NCBI GenBank assembly: GCA_016713665.1 | Contig: JADJOR010000009.1 | Coordinates: forward strand, 62,001-126,000 | DNA: 64,000 nucleotides | DNA from: Deltaproteobacteria bacterium | GTDB taxonomy: Bacteria > Myxococcota_A > UBA9160 > UBA4427 | Reading direction: 5' to 3' | Part shown: positions 15,823-24,830 of the stretch, piece after piece | How the letters are laid out: each line of letters starts with the position of its first letter | How positions within the stretch are numbered: position 1 is the first letter of the stretch | Notes under the pieces: generated by a model | The model's database searches: none | Told to the model about the DNA's origin: nothing | The model's input: only the letters and a program-made list of their open reading frames with translations | Position numbers and translations under genes: made by a program

Positions 15823-16623
15823 TCACCCGAGCCAGCGGCTGCGGCGCGCCGCGAGCATTTCATCGAGGGCCGTCTGCATGTCACCGCGGATCGCCTCGGC
15901 CCGGTCCATCAGCAGGCTGCGGCCGTATTCGGCCTGCTCCGCCGGCTCGTCGAAATGGACCGGAGGCAGCACCCGCGCGCGGATCTTGGCGGGGAACAGC
16001 GCGAGCGGTCCGAGCAGCGGACCGAAGAGGACCGCATTGAGCGTGAGCGGATAGCGCTGGCCCGCGAGCTCGAGGACGGTCAGCGTCGGCGTCACGTCCT
16101 CCGTGCCCATCAGCACGATCGGCACGATCGGGACCCCGGCGCGCAAAGCCGTCTCGACGAAGCCGCCGCGACCGAAGCGCTGCAGTCGATAGCGCTCGCT
16201 CGGCGGCTTGACGGGGCCCTTCTCGCCCTCCGGAAAGACGAGCACGAGGTGGCCGTCTTCGCGCAGCAGGCGGTGGGCGTTGTCGGGATTCGCGACGACC
16301 GTGCCCGAGCGATTCAAGGCGCGTCCGACGAAGGGGACGCGGAAGAAGCCGTGGTGGGCGAGCAGGTAGACGAGCCGATGGGCCTGCGTTTCGATGCCGT
16401 ACTGGATGACGCCGCCGTCGACCGGCATCAGGCCTGCGTGGTTCGAGACGAGCAGTGCCCCGCCGTCGCGCGGGACGTGCTCGAGCCCCTCCCACTCGAC
16501 GCGGAACCACGATCGACAGGCGGCGGCGAAGAGGCCGTTCTGGTAGGGATCGAGCGGTGTGCGGCCCCAGCGATCGAGGACGACGGGATTCGGACCGGGG
16601 CTCGTTTCGAAGATCTCGTTCAC
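15823..16623 (-). CDS. Lysophospholipid acyltransferase-like (LPLAT, DGAT-type) protein
   Basis: 266 residues from GTG 16623, which overlaps the stop of the upstream gene as GTGA; the longer open frame upstream is just antisense-of-frame to that gene. 'VSNHAGLMPVDG' (60-70) corresponds to the NHxGxxPxD active-site block of the DGAT-like LPLAT clade, and 'VFPEGEKG' is the acceptor-binding block. 'VPIVPIVLMGTEDV' follows as usual. It would transfer an acyl group from acyl-CoA or acyl-ACP to a hydroxyl at the inner membrane. Linked to a PNPOx-like protein, an epimerase and DUF2889 in one operon. Confidence 0.85.
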   Translation of the reverse strand: MNEIFETSPGPNPVVLDRWGRTPLDPYQNGLFAAACRSWFRVEWEGLEHVPRDGGALLVSNHAGLMPVDGGVIQYGIETQAHRLVYLLAHHGFFRVPFVGRALNRSGTVVANPDNAHRLLREDGHLVLVFPEGEKGPVKPPSERYRLQRFGRGGFVETALRAGVPIVPIVLMGTEDVTPTLTVLELAGQRYPLTLNAVLFGPLLGPLALFPAKIRARVLPPVHFDEPAEQAEYGRSLLMDRAEAIRGDMQTALDEMLAARRSRWLG

Positions 16624-17036
16624 GACGCGAATCCCCAGGCGGCCAGCCGTCGCCCCGAGATCTCCTCGAGGGAGAGCGCGACGAAATGATGTTTGTCGGC
16701 GCGTGCCCACGGCCGAAGCGCGGCCCCGGCCAACCCCTCGTTCGCTTCGCGTACGGCGAGCTTGCCCGTCACGACGACGCTCCAGCCGGTGTGTTCGAAG
16801 CGATCGACCTCGCTGATCACGAACGAAGCGGGCTCACCCCGCGCCGCCGCTTCGAGGATGCTTCCCTCGCCCGTCCGCATCAACAGCCAGGCTTCGTGGA
16901 CGACGTAGTTGACCGGTCGGAGCACCGGCGCCGGCTCCCCCACCATCGCGAGGATCCCGACCCCGCCCGAGCGGAGGCGCTGCTCGCACTCCACCTGCGA
17001 GAGCGGCTCGAGCCCCTGTTCCGGGTGGACCTCCAT
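16620..17036 (-). CDS. Pyridoxamine 5'-phosphate oxidase-like split-barrel flavoprotein
   Basis: 138 residues of the Pyridox_ox_2 type: 'LRSGGVGILAMVGEPAPVLRPVNYVV' is the N-terminal strand pair, 'GEPASFVISEVD' and 'GWSVVVTGKLAV' the flavin-side strands. These small proteins bind FMN or F420 and reduce small molecules or act as haem/flavin carriers; they are not true PdxH. First gene of the minus-strand operon that continues through the acyltransferase (4-base GTGA overlap), epimerase and DUF2889. ATG 17036 is the first start compatible with the fold. Confidence 0.8.
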   Translation of the reverse strand: MEVHPEQGLEPLSQVECEQRLRSGGVGILAMVGEPAPVLRPVNYVVHEAWLLMRTGEGSILEAAARGEPASFVISEVDRFEHTGWSVVVTGKLAVREANEGLAGAALRPWARADKHHFVALSLEEISGRRLAAWGFAS

Positions 17037-17367
17037 CGCGCACCTCGTCGATTGCCGGACGCGCTCGGGCGACCGGGCATCACCGAGCATGGCAGCAGAA
17101 GGTCGCCCTGGAAATGCCGATCCCAGGGCCGCATCCGTGAAATCGGCCCGAGGCATGTCGGTCGAGCGGTCGGTTGCGCGCCTCCGACGGGGCACTTCGC
17201 CTCGCGAAGGCTCGTCCGGGGGCGCCGGTCGGTGGCGCGCCGGTCGATGCTTTCCGATGCAGCACGACGCTCTAGAATCGGGCCGCCGAGAACGCCCTTC
17301 CCGCCCGCCGGGCGCGCTGATCCCCTGGATCCCCCTGGATCCCGTCGAGCCCCTGGAGAACCCGACC
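17037..17367. other. Divergent intergenic region (PNPOx operon / P450)
   Basis: 331 bases without a gene. It must hold two outward promoters. A -10-like TAGAAT is seen at 17273-17278 facing the P450, with no convincing -35. A direct repeat CCCCTGGATC (twice, about 17324-17345) and GGAGA at 17356-17360 precede the P450 ATG. Confidence 0.4.
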
Positions 17368-18587
17368 ATGACGAATTTCGCGGACGTCGACCTGACCCGC
17401 TCCGAGCTCTACCGGGGCGGCTTCCCCCACGACCTCTTCACCGCCCTCCGCCAGGAGGCCCCCGTCTGGCGACATCCCGAGACGCCGGGCTTCGACAAGA
17501 CCGGAGGGCGCGGCTTCTGGGTCCTCTCGCGTTATGCAGACATCCGGGACGTGAATCGCGACCCGGAGACCTTCCTCTCGAGCGGGGGCCGGGACTCGGC
17601 TACGAGGGCATGGGCCTCATGCTGACCGACATGGACGGCGCGCCGCACATCCGCCAGCGCAAGCTGATCAGCTCGGGCTTCACGCCCCGCATGACGAGAC
17701 GGCTCGAGGAGCTCGCCCGCAAGTGGGCGATCTCGATCATCGAGGACGCTCTCGCCCGCGAGACCGTCGAGTTCGTCCAGGACGTCGCCTACAAGCTCCC
17801 GATGCACATGATCGCGGACATTCTCGGCATCCCGAAGGCGGATCGCGACTGGCTCTTCACCCAGACGAACGATCTGCTGCTCTGTCTCGACCCCGAGCAT
17901 CCCGTCCCCGAATCCGCGCGCCAGGGCATCGCCGCGCAGATCTTCGGCTACGGCCACAAGATCGCGGCCCAGAAGCGGGCGAACCCGGAGGACGACGTCC
18001 TGTCGCTCCTCGTCACCGTCGAGGACGAGCGAGGCCCGCTGAACGACCTCGAGCTCGACGCCTTCTTCATGCTGCTGACCGTCGCCGGCAGCGAGACGAC
18101 CCGCAACGCCATCTCCGCCGGCTTGAAGCAGCTCCTCGCAGAGCCGGATCAGCTCGACGCGCTGAAGAAGGACCCGAGCCTGATGAAGAGCGCGACCGAG
18201 GAGATCATCCGCTGGTCCTCGCCGGTCGCCTACTTCAAGCGGACCGTCGCCCACGACACGACGGTCGCGGGGGTGCCGATCGCGCAGGGCGATCGGGTGA
18301 CCCTCTGGTATCCCTCCGGCAATCGCGATGCGGCGTTCTTCGAGGATCCCTTCCGCTTCGACATCCGGCGCAAGAACAACGAGCACATGGCCTTCGGCGG
18401 GGGCGGCCCGCATTTCTGCCTCGGGGCCCACCTCGCGCGGCGCGAGATCACGATCTTCTTCGAGGAGCTGCTGAAGCGGACGAGCCACATCGAGCTCGCC
18501 GGCGAGCCGCGCTACAGCGTGCTCGGGATCGGCAATCCGATCCTCGTCTCGATCGGAAAGATGCCCGTCCGCTTGAAGGCGGCCTGA
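17368..18587 (+). CDS. Cytochrome P450 (CYP124/125/142-like) with a one-base frameshift
   Basis: P450 of about 405 residues. N-terminal frame runs from ATG 17368 (GGAGA upstream) to 'DPETFLSSG'; the rest is read in another frame from 'GLGYEGMGLMLTDMDG'. Adding one G to the five-G run at about 17582-17586 joins them as LSSGGPGLGYEG. Later motifs are perfect: I-helix 'TVAGSETTRNA', ExxR in 'ATEEIIRW', and haem loop 'AFGGGGPHFCLGAHLARRE', a form shared with steroid- and terpene-oxidising CYP125/142/124 enzymes. Cytosolic; needs ferredoxin partners not seen here. Convergent with the FadL porin gene, which suits hydrophobic substrate uptake. Confidence 0.88.
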
Positions 18588-18646
18588 AGCGCGGTGACGG
18601 GCTCGCCCCGGTCGCGACGCTCGCGCTGCGCGCGGCGGGGATCCGT

Positions 18647-20059
18647 TCAGAACCGGTAGCGGAGCCCCAGGGACGCGGCGAAGGCCGAGGCCTCGATGTC
18701 CGCGTTCAGCGAGCCGCGGAACTGGTTCTCGGGGTCGGCGCCGTCCAGGCGGATCTGGCGATCGTCGAAGAACGCGTAGGCCAGGCCGATGTCGGCCGTA
18801 ATCTGCTGCGTGAAGGCGTGGGAGATGCCCGCGGAGATCCAGTGGCGATCGCTGTCCGGGATCCGCGGCGAAGCATAGCGTCCACGCACCGGCGACTGGT
18901 CGTACATGTAGCCCGCGCGCAGCGTCGTCGTGTCGAGGACGTCGAACTCGACGCCGACCGAGGTCATCGTCGTGTCGCGCCAATCCTGGGTCAGGACGTC
19001 GGTCGGCGTGGCGGCGTCGTTGAAGTTCACGGCGACCTGATCGAGGCGGGACCAGAACATGATGCGCTCCGAGAAGAGCAGGCGGAGCTGATCCGTCGCG
19101 TTCAGGCGGAAACCGATCGCGACGGTTCCGGGCGTGTCGAGCTTGGTCTCGAAGCCCTGGGCCGCGAAGAGGCCGACGGCGCCGTTCAGGACCTGACCCG
19201 CCAGACTGCCGTCGAGCTCGTAATGGGCGTTGCCGTTGACCTCGTGCTCGACCGCCGAGAGATAGGCGACCCCGAGGTCGATCAGGCGATGCGGGCTCGC
19301 CTGCAGGCCGAGGGTGTAGCCGACCGCCGTGTCGTCGCCGTTGAACGAGGCCTGAAGGTCGCTCGAGCCCGGGGCGAAGCCGACGATGCTGTTCGCGGCG
19401 GCGATCCCGCCCGCGTCGATGATCGAGGAGAGCGAGAGGTCGACGTACTGGACGCGGAGCCCGGCGCCGGCGACGATGCCGGGCCAGATCTCGTAGGCGA
19501 CCATGGGCGTGACCTCGATCGTCCGGAGCGCGCTGCGCTGCGCCTGGTAGCGCATGACCGAGCGGCCGGAGTAGTCGGTGTCGAGGCCGAAGGTCGAGTC
19601 GACCACGAGCCCGAGGGAGAGCTTGTCGATCGGGGAGTAGGACAGAGAGAGGTTGGGGACGACGGCGTTCTTCGTGATCCCGTCGTTCGAGCTCTGGCCG
19701 GTCACGGGGGCGATGCCGAGCAGGGTCGCGTCGGCGTTCGAATACTCCGCCTCCGGAAAGACGCCGGTCACGCTGCCGGCCACCGCGAATTTCCCGGCGC
19801 CGCCGATCGCGGCCGGGTTGTAGGCGGCGAAGGCGACCTGGGAGCGCGTCGACTCGGAGCCCGCGAAGGCCGCACCGAGGGCGGCGGCGTTCTGATGGTC
19901 GAGGTTGAAGCCGCCGGCGAGGGCGTCGTCGGCTTGCTGGATGAAGAAGCTGGCTGCGAGGGCGGCGAGCCCGAAGCGGTGGAGCGTCGATCGCCGACCG
20001 GAAGATGCGCTGCCCGTCGAGACCGGGCGCCCCAGGCTGGAATGTTTCGTCATGGTCAT
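18647..20059 (-). CDS. FadL/OmpP1/TodX-family outer-membrane transporter for hydrophobic compounds
   Basis: 470 residues. Signal peptide to about residue 49 (FIQQADDALA-GGF), then the family start 'GGFNLDHQNAAALGAAFAGSES' with 'QVAFAAYNPAAIGG' (the conserved NPA hatch motif). Alternating beta-strands continue to the C-terminal 'AASLGLRYRF' with the terminal Phe needed for BAM insertion. FadL barrels pass long-chain fatty acids, aromatics or steroids through a lateral opening. ATG 20059 has GGAGGGG upstream; ATG 20053 is a close alternative. Likely supplies substrate to the oxidative enzymes around it. Confidence 0.92.
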   Translation of the reverse strand: MTMTKHSSLGRPVSTGSASSGRRSTLHRFGLAALAASFFIQQADDALAGGFNLDHQNAAALGAAFAGSESTRSQVAFAAYNPAAIGGAGKFAVAGSVTGVFPEAEYSNADATLLGIAPVTGQSSNDGITKNAVVPNLSLSYSPIDKLSLGLVVDSTFGLDTDYSGRSVMRYQAQRSALRTIEVTPMVAYEIWPGIVAGAGLRVQYVDLSLSSIIDAGGIAAANSIVGFAPGSSDLQASFNGDDTAVGYTLGLQASPHRLIDLGVAYLSAVEHEVNGNAHYELDGSLAGQVLNGAVGLFAAQGFETKLDTPGTVAIGFRLNATDQLRLLFSERIMFWSRLDQVAVNFNDAATPTDVLTQDWRDTTMTSVGVEFDVLDTTTLRAGYMYDQSPVRGRYASPRIPDSDRHWISAGISHAFTQQITADIGLAYAFFDDRQIRLDGADPENQFRGSLNADIEASAFAASLGLRYRF

Positions 20060-20259
20060 GCCCCTCCGCTTGTCCGCTGCTTTTCGGCCAGCGCAGCGGG
20101 GAATTAAGACCGACCCGGCCTCGCCGAGGGGGAAGAGGCGAGGATCGGCAGGAATACCCGAGCGGCGCGCGAGGGCCGGGGCGCTAGGTTCTCGCCGAGG
20201 GCAATCGCCGTCGGCTCGCGAGCTTCTTCCTTCTCATGAAGACGGTCGGGTAGCTTCAA

Positions 20260-21573
20260 TTGTCTGTGGCCAACTCGAAAGCCGGTACCGGATCGGGCGG
20301 GCCCGGGACCTCGCCGTTCCTGTCGCGTCTGCTCCTCGCGATCGGCGGCTCGATCCTCGGGCTCGCGCTCGTCGAGGGGATCTGCCGACTCGGCGTCGAG
20401 GACGGCTCCCGCAGTCCGGCGACGCTCTGGGGCTCGCCCCTGATGCCGAAGGACCCCCGCGACCTGCGCGCCGCGGGTCGCTCGGAGGCGCGCTATCGCT
20501 ACCTCGAGATCGATCCGAAGCTCGGCTGGACGGTCGCCCCCGGCGCTGAGCTCGACGAGGACGCCGCCTATCACGCGGATGCGGCCGGGCTGCGGACCCT
20601 GCCGGGTCGCGAGGCATTCGATCCCGGCACCTCGAGCCGTCGCATCGCCGCCTTCGGCGACTCGTTCACCCACTGCGACGAGGTCGACTTCGAAGACTGC
20701 TGGACCCACCTGCTCGAGCGCGAGCTCGGCACGCGCGTCTTCAATGCCGGGGTCCCGGGCTACGGGACGGATCAGGCCTATCTGCGCTACCGGGCGATGC
20801 GGGAGAGGCTCGATCCGGACGTCGTGGTCCTCGGCCTGATGATCGCCGACATCAAGCGCAACGTGAACGTCTTTCGGACTTTCATGGGCGGCTGGACGGC
20901 GTGGACGAAGCCGAGGTTCGTGGTCGTGGGGGACGGGCTCGAGCTGATCAATCAGCCGGCGGCGACGCCGGCCGAGGTCCCGGAGATGATCGCCCGGGGC
21001 CATCCGTTGCTCGAGCGCGACTGGTGGTACGACCCGGCGGAGTGGCGGCGGGAGCCGCTCGACTGGAGCGTCGCCTATCGCTTCGCCCGGGCGCGACTCT
21101 GGAAGCCCCTCGAACGCCCGAGCTACTACCTCTACGACAGCGAGCCGACCATCGTCACCGCGAAGATCGTCGAGGCCTTCGCGCGCGACGTCGAGGCCGC
21201 CGGCGGACGCTTCCTCTGCCTGCTGATCCCGAGCGAGCCGCATCTGCGTTATGGCGACGTCGTCCCGTGGCAACCGTTGACGGCGCGACTCGCGGAGGCG
21301 GGCGTCGAGCTGGTCGATGCGATTCCGGACCTGCGCGCGATGGCCGGCACGCCCGGTCTCTTCGAGCCACGGGGCCACCTGTCGCGGATCGGCAACGAGA
21401 TCCTCGCGCGATCGGTCGCCCGCGCGCTCGAGCACGAGCCCGAGCGCACGAGCGGAACGGACGAGCTCCTGCTGGTTCCCGAAGCGGATGCCGGCCTCCT
21501 GCACGGCGTCGCGCTCGGCGCGGCGGCCGTCTGCGCGGGGCTGCGCCGGCGCTCGACCGCGACGCCGGCCTGA
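20260..21573 (+). CDS. SGNH/GDSL-like hydrolase with an N-terminal membrane anchor
   Basis: 437 residues. One hydrophobic segment at about 20-40 (FLSRLLLAIGGSILGLALVEG) anchors it in the inner membrane. The SGNH fold follows: block I 'AAFGDSFTH' with the nucleophile Ser, block II 'NAGVPGYGTDQAYL', 'VVVLGLMIADIKRN' where Asn of block III is expected, and a late 'PRGHLSRIGNEILA' with the catalytic His preceded by acidic residues. Such proteins often add or remove acetyl groups from envelope polysaccharides. The start is TTG 20260 or GTG 20266; an in-frame stop at 20251 excludes earlier ones. A C-terminal hydrophobic stretch (about 415-428) may be a second anchor. Confidence 0.75.
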   Translation: MSVANSKAGTGSGGPGTSPFLSRLLLAIGGSILGLALVEGICRLGVEDGSRSPATLWGSPLMPKDPRDLRAAGRSEARYRYLEIDPKLGWTVAPGAELDEDAAYHADAAGLRTLPGREAFDPGTSSRRIAAFGDSFTHCDEVDFEDCWTHLLERELGTRVFNAGVPGYGTDQAYLRYRAMRERLDPDVVVLGLMIADIKRNVNVFRTFMGGWTAWTKPRFVVVGDGLELINQPAATPAEVPEMIARGHPLLERDWWYDPAEWRREPLDWSVAYRFARARLWKPLERPSYYLYDSEPTIVTAKIVEAFARDVEAAGGRFLCLLIPSEPHLRYGDVVPWQPLTARLAEAGVELVDAIPDLRAMAGTPGLFEPRGHLSRIGNEILARSVARALEHEPERTSGTDELLLVPEADAGLLHGVALGAAAVCAGLRRRSTATPA

Positions 21574-21615
21574 AGCGTCGAGCGGGCAGGGCCGTCGGTC
21601 TCCGACGAGAGGCGC

Positions 21616-22638
21616 TCAGTCGCCCGGAATGGCTTCGAGGCGATAGGCCCGGGTCGCCGCACCGCTGAAGAGCCACTTCCGCTCCGCCGGATCGAAGCCG
21701 CGGCTGATCCGTTTGAAGGCGTTCCAGAGGACCCCGTACGAGCAGGCGAGCTTGTCGACGGGGAAGTTGCTCTCGAACATGCAGCGCTCCGGACCGAAGC
21801 GATCGATGGCCCAGAGATGATAGTCGCGGGTCTCGCGGGCGAGGTCCTCGGACCCGGGCGGGACGGGGCGGGCGCTGAAGCCCATCCCCATCGGCTCCAT
21901 CACGAGCCCCCCGAGCTTCACGAACACGTTCGGGCAGGTCGCGAGCTCGGCCATGCTCCGCTTCCAGTCGGACTTGATCTCCTCACGTCGCCCGGCGTAG
22001 GGCCCGACGCCGAGGGGGCCGCCGAGATGGTCGAGCACGATCGTCGTCCCGGGAAAGCGCCGCGCGACGCTCGTCAGCTCCGGGATCTGCGGATGGTAGA
22101 GCCAGGCATCGAAGGAGAGCCCGAGCGGCGCGAGCTGCGCGAAGCCCGCCTGAAAGCGCGGGTCGAGGAGCATGCCCGGTCGCGACGTCGAGCCGGGGTG
22201 GAGCGCGCCAGGGAAGGCATCCCAGGCGGTCGAGTGGCGGATGCCGCGAAAGCGCGGTGAGGCGGCGACGTGGGCTTCGAGGGTCTCCGCGACGAGCTCG
22301 CCGAGCAGGAGATCCGCATGACTCACGATCCCGGCGCAGATCCCCGGTCGCTCCCCACGCTCGAGTCGGAAGCGATTCGCGACGGACTCGACGTACTCGG
22401 TCTCCCCGACCGGACGCAGCGCCTCGGGGCCCGACTCGCGGTACATCGTCTGGCAATCGACGAAGACCGTTCCGACGACGCGATGGCCCGCCGTCGTGTC
22501 GGCCAGCAGATCGTCGGGCAGGTAGCGGCCCCAGCTCGCCGGATCCATGTCCCAGAGATGGTGGTGGGGATCGACGATGGGCAGCTCGGGCTCGAGGGGC
22601 GCCTCGAGCGTCTTGGCGAGCCAGTCGTGTCGGATCAT
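21616..22638 (-). CDS. Amidohydrolase family 2 (metal-dependent TIM-barrel hydrolase or decarboxylase)
   Basis: 340 residues. 'IVDPHHHLWDM' at 21-31 is the HxH metal motif at the end of strand 1; 'FRGIRHSTAWD' , 'TIVLDHLGGPLG' (His) and 'CMFESNFPVDK' (late acidic residue) complete the amidohydrolase-2 pattern, as in lactone hydrolases and ACMSD-like decarboxylases. Substrate unknown. It lies 45 bases upstream of, and on the same strand as, the ParB-domain protein's end, but no overlap links them. Confidence 0.88.
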   Translation of the reverse strand: MIRHDWLAKTLEAPLEPELPIVDPHHHLWDMDPASWGRYLPDDLLADTTAGHRVVGTVFVDCQTMYRESGPEALRPVGETEYVESVANRFRLERGERPGICAGIVSHADLLLGELVAETLEAHVAASPRFRGIRHSTAWDAFPGALHPGSTSRPGMLLDPRFQAGFAQLAPLGLSFDAWLYHPQIPELTSVARRFPGTTIVLDHLGGPLGVGPYAGRREEIKSDWKRSMAELATCPNVFVKLGGLVMEPMGMGFSARPVPPGSEDLARETRDYHLWAIDRFGPERCMFESNFPVDKLACSYGVLWNAFKRISRGFDPAERKWLFSGAATRAYRLEAIPGD

Positions 22639-22683
22639 CGTCCCCTCCTCTGCGTGTGTGCGTGCGCGTGCACGGTCGCGCGC

Positions 22684-23733
22684 CTAATCACCCGCCACCG
22701 CCGCGACGAGGGCGAGGTCCTGCTGACGGACGCCCGCCACGTCGAATTTCTTCGCCGCCCCGAGCATGCGCGTCAGGGCTTCGTGGACGGGCATCGGCGG
22801 CGCCGTGTCGCCCTTCTTCGCCTTGTGGAAGCGCACGGGATTGCAGCGCGCGACCACGAAGGTCCGGAGATAGGGCGACCTGAAGCCGCGCTGCTCGAGC
22901 GTCGCGACGATCTTGCGGACCTCCGCGTCGATCGCGAGGAGCCGCGACGCCTGGCCCTCGCGCTCGCGCAGCGCGACGGGCAGCGGTCGCGCCGCGAAGC
23001 GATCGACCTTGCGCAGGAACGGCGCATAGGCCCCCGCCGCGAATCGGGCCTCGTGCTCGAAGGCGATGCCGAGGGTCAGGAGCTCGGGGCTCTCGAACTG
23101 GGCCGCAAACTCGCTCTCCTTCGTCTTCGGCTCCCGCTTCGCGAGCGCCCGCGCCATGCGGATCACCTCCATCGCGCGGTCGCGGACGTTGTGGGCCTTC
23201 TCGGTGTTGAGGGCGAGGATGCGGAACGCGAGGTCCTCGTCGGGGGAGACGAGGGCCGTGATCTGGCGCATGCCGAGGACCTTCGCGGCGGCGAGGCGAT
23301 GGCGGCCGTTCGGGGTCCAGAAGCCGCCGCCCGCGCCGCGCACGACGATGATGGGATCGAGAAACGCCCCCGCCTCGTCGATCTTCTGGGCGAGGCGCTT
23401 CGCGTGGGTCGGCGAGAGATCGCGCTGGAAGGGCGTCGGCTCGACCGCATCCCGCGGCAGGACGGCAAAGACGAGCGGCCGGCCCGAGAGCGGCTCTCGA
23501 TAGGCGCCGAGCGCCGCACCGCCGGCCTGCGCGATCTCCGCGACGAGCGCGGCGACCGCTTCGTCGGCGAGGAGGAGCGCGACGTCGCCGGCCGCGAGCC
23601 CGCGGGCCTCGCGCGCGGGGGTCAGGCGCTTGCGCGCGCTCGCCGCGCGCTTCGCCGGAGTGGCACGCTTCGCGGCCTTCTTCGCTGAGCTCTTCGCGGC
23701 CTGCTTGGGGGACGGCGATTTCCTGGCGGCCAT
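22684..23733 (-). CDS. Solitary ParB N-terminal-domain protein with a Lys/Ala-rich tail
   Basis: 349 residues. Residues 1-45 are a Lys/Ala/Pro/Ser-rich, histone-H1-like tail (MAARKSPSPKQAAKSSAKKA..). A ParB/Srx-type domain follows: 'PFQRDLSPTHAKRLAQKI', 'FWTPNGRHRLAAAKVLG' (the GxHR box II that binds or hydrolyses CTP in ParB), and 'ILALNTEKAHN'. No parA is nearby and the C-terminal half lacks the usual helix-turn-helix and dimerisation pattern. It may be a nucleoid-associated or ParB-like CTPase of accessory function rather than a partition protein. Confidence 0.75.
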   Translation of the reverse strand: MAARKSPSPKQAAKSSAKKAAKRATPAKRAASARKRLTPAREARGLAAGDVALLLADEAVAALVAEIAQAGGAALGAYREPLSGRPLVFAVLPRDAVEPTPFQRDLSPTHAKRLAQKIDEAGAFLDPIIVVRGAGGGFWTPNGRHRLAAAKVLGMRQITALVSPDEDLAFRILALNTEKAHNVRDRAMEVIRMARALAKREPKTKESEFAAQFESPELLTLGIAFEHEARFAAGAYAPFLRKVDRFAARPLPVALREREGQASRLLAIDAEVRKIVATLEQRGFRSPYLRTFVVARCNPVRFHKAKKGDTAPPMPVHEALTRMLGAAKKFDVAGVRQQDLALVAAVAGD

Positions 23734-23764
23734 GGGCTCGGCTCCTTCCGCGGCGGGTTGCGAG

Positions 23765-24550
23765 TCAGGGCATCAGCTCGCCGGAGTTGACCATCAGGGA
23801 CTGGCCCGTGATGAAGCGGGCGCGATCGGAGCAGAGGAAGATCGCGGCCTCGGCGACGTCGGCGTCCTGGGGGATCTCGGGGATCGCCATGCGGCTCGTG
23901 ATCCGCGACAGGATCACGGAGCGATCGACGCCCTCCTGCTCCGCCTTCATGTTCACGTAGCCCTCGACCGGGTCGCCCCACATCCAGGTCGGGACGACGG
24001 TGTTGACGCGGATCCGGTCGCGGCCGAGCTCCCCCGCCAGGTAGTACATGACCGATCGCAGCGCGCCCTTCGACGCGGCGTAGGCCATCTGCGGCGCGTC
24101 GGGCATCGGCTTGAAGGAGGCCTGGGCGCCGATCAGGACGACCGCGCCGCCGCCCGAGCGCTGCATGCGCGGGGCCACCGCCTTCACGATCCGCGCGCTG
24201 CCCACGACGTTGACCTCGCAGGTCTTCTGGAACTCCGCGAGATCGCCGTCGCGCAGGCCGCCGAAGGCCGTGTCGTAGGCCGCGACCTGGACGAGGGCGT
24301 CGAGGCGCCCGAAGCGTTGCAGGGCGAGCTCCGCGAGGCCTTCGCACTGGGCGTCGTCGAGGATGTCGGTGCGCGCGAAGGCGACCCGCCGCCCGGACGG
24401 GTCGATCTCGTTCGCGACGCGCTCGAGCTGGGCCTCGGTTCGCGCGCCGAGGACGACGTTCGCGCCGTCGCGGATCGCGAGCGTCGCGACCTCCCGGCCG
24501 AGGCCTGCCCCGACGCCGCTCACGACCACCGTCTTGCCTTCGAGGATCAT
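23765..24550 (-). CDS. SDR-family oxidoreductase
   Basis: 261 residues: 'VVSGVGAGLGREVATLA' (a slightly unusual G-pattern), 'ARTDILDDAQ', 'VQVAAYD' in place of NNAG, 'VLIGAQASFKPM' (catalytic Ser shifted to Ala-Ser) and 'YAASKGALRSV' (Tyr, Lys). The C-terminus 'FITGQSLMVNSGELMP' is typical of lipid- and steroid-related SDRs. ATG 24550. Substrate unknown. Confidence 0.88.
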   Translation of the reverse strand: MILEGKTVVVSGVGAGLGREVATLAIRDGANVVLGARTEAQLERVANEIDPSGRRVAFARTDILDDAQCEGLAELALQRFGRLDALVQVAAYDTAFGGLRDGDLAEFQKTCEVNVVGSARIVKAVAPRMQRSGGGAVVLIGAQASFKPMPDAPQMAYAASKGALRSVMYYLAGELGRDRIRVNTVVPTWMWGDPVEGYVNMKAEQEGVDRSVILSRITSRMAIPEIPQDADVAEAAIFLCSDRARFITGQSLMVNSGELMP

Positions 24551-24830
24551 CCGACGTCTCTCCTTGTGCGGGGGATGTTGGGGCGGGAAGCACGAAGTGG
24601 AAAGCCCGAGCAGATCGATTCTCGGCGACGGATTGGACCCGGTCCAGCGCCTCGCCTCGGCGGCGATGTCGTCCGACGATCGAGGGCTCCATCTCCGAGA
24701 GCGAAGTTCTCCTCGAGCGTCGCGCCGCGTGACGCCGTGCTCTTCCCGGGAGGCCGCTCCCTCCCGTCGCGCCGGTTTCTGGGCGTGTTCGAGGCGCGAA
24801 AGCTCTGATGCGGCCGCGGATCGCGGGTGT

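Noticed and set aside
16455..18587. A 710-residue plus-strand frame including the second half of the P450
   Set aside because: The part before about 17590 is antisense or out-of-frame sequence; the P450 N-terminus is in another frame from ATG 17368.
22684..23733. Chromosome or plasmid partition locus
   Set aside because: No parA, no visible parS palindromes and no origin-like features nearby.
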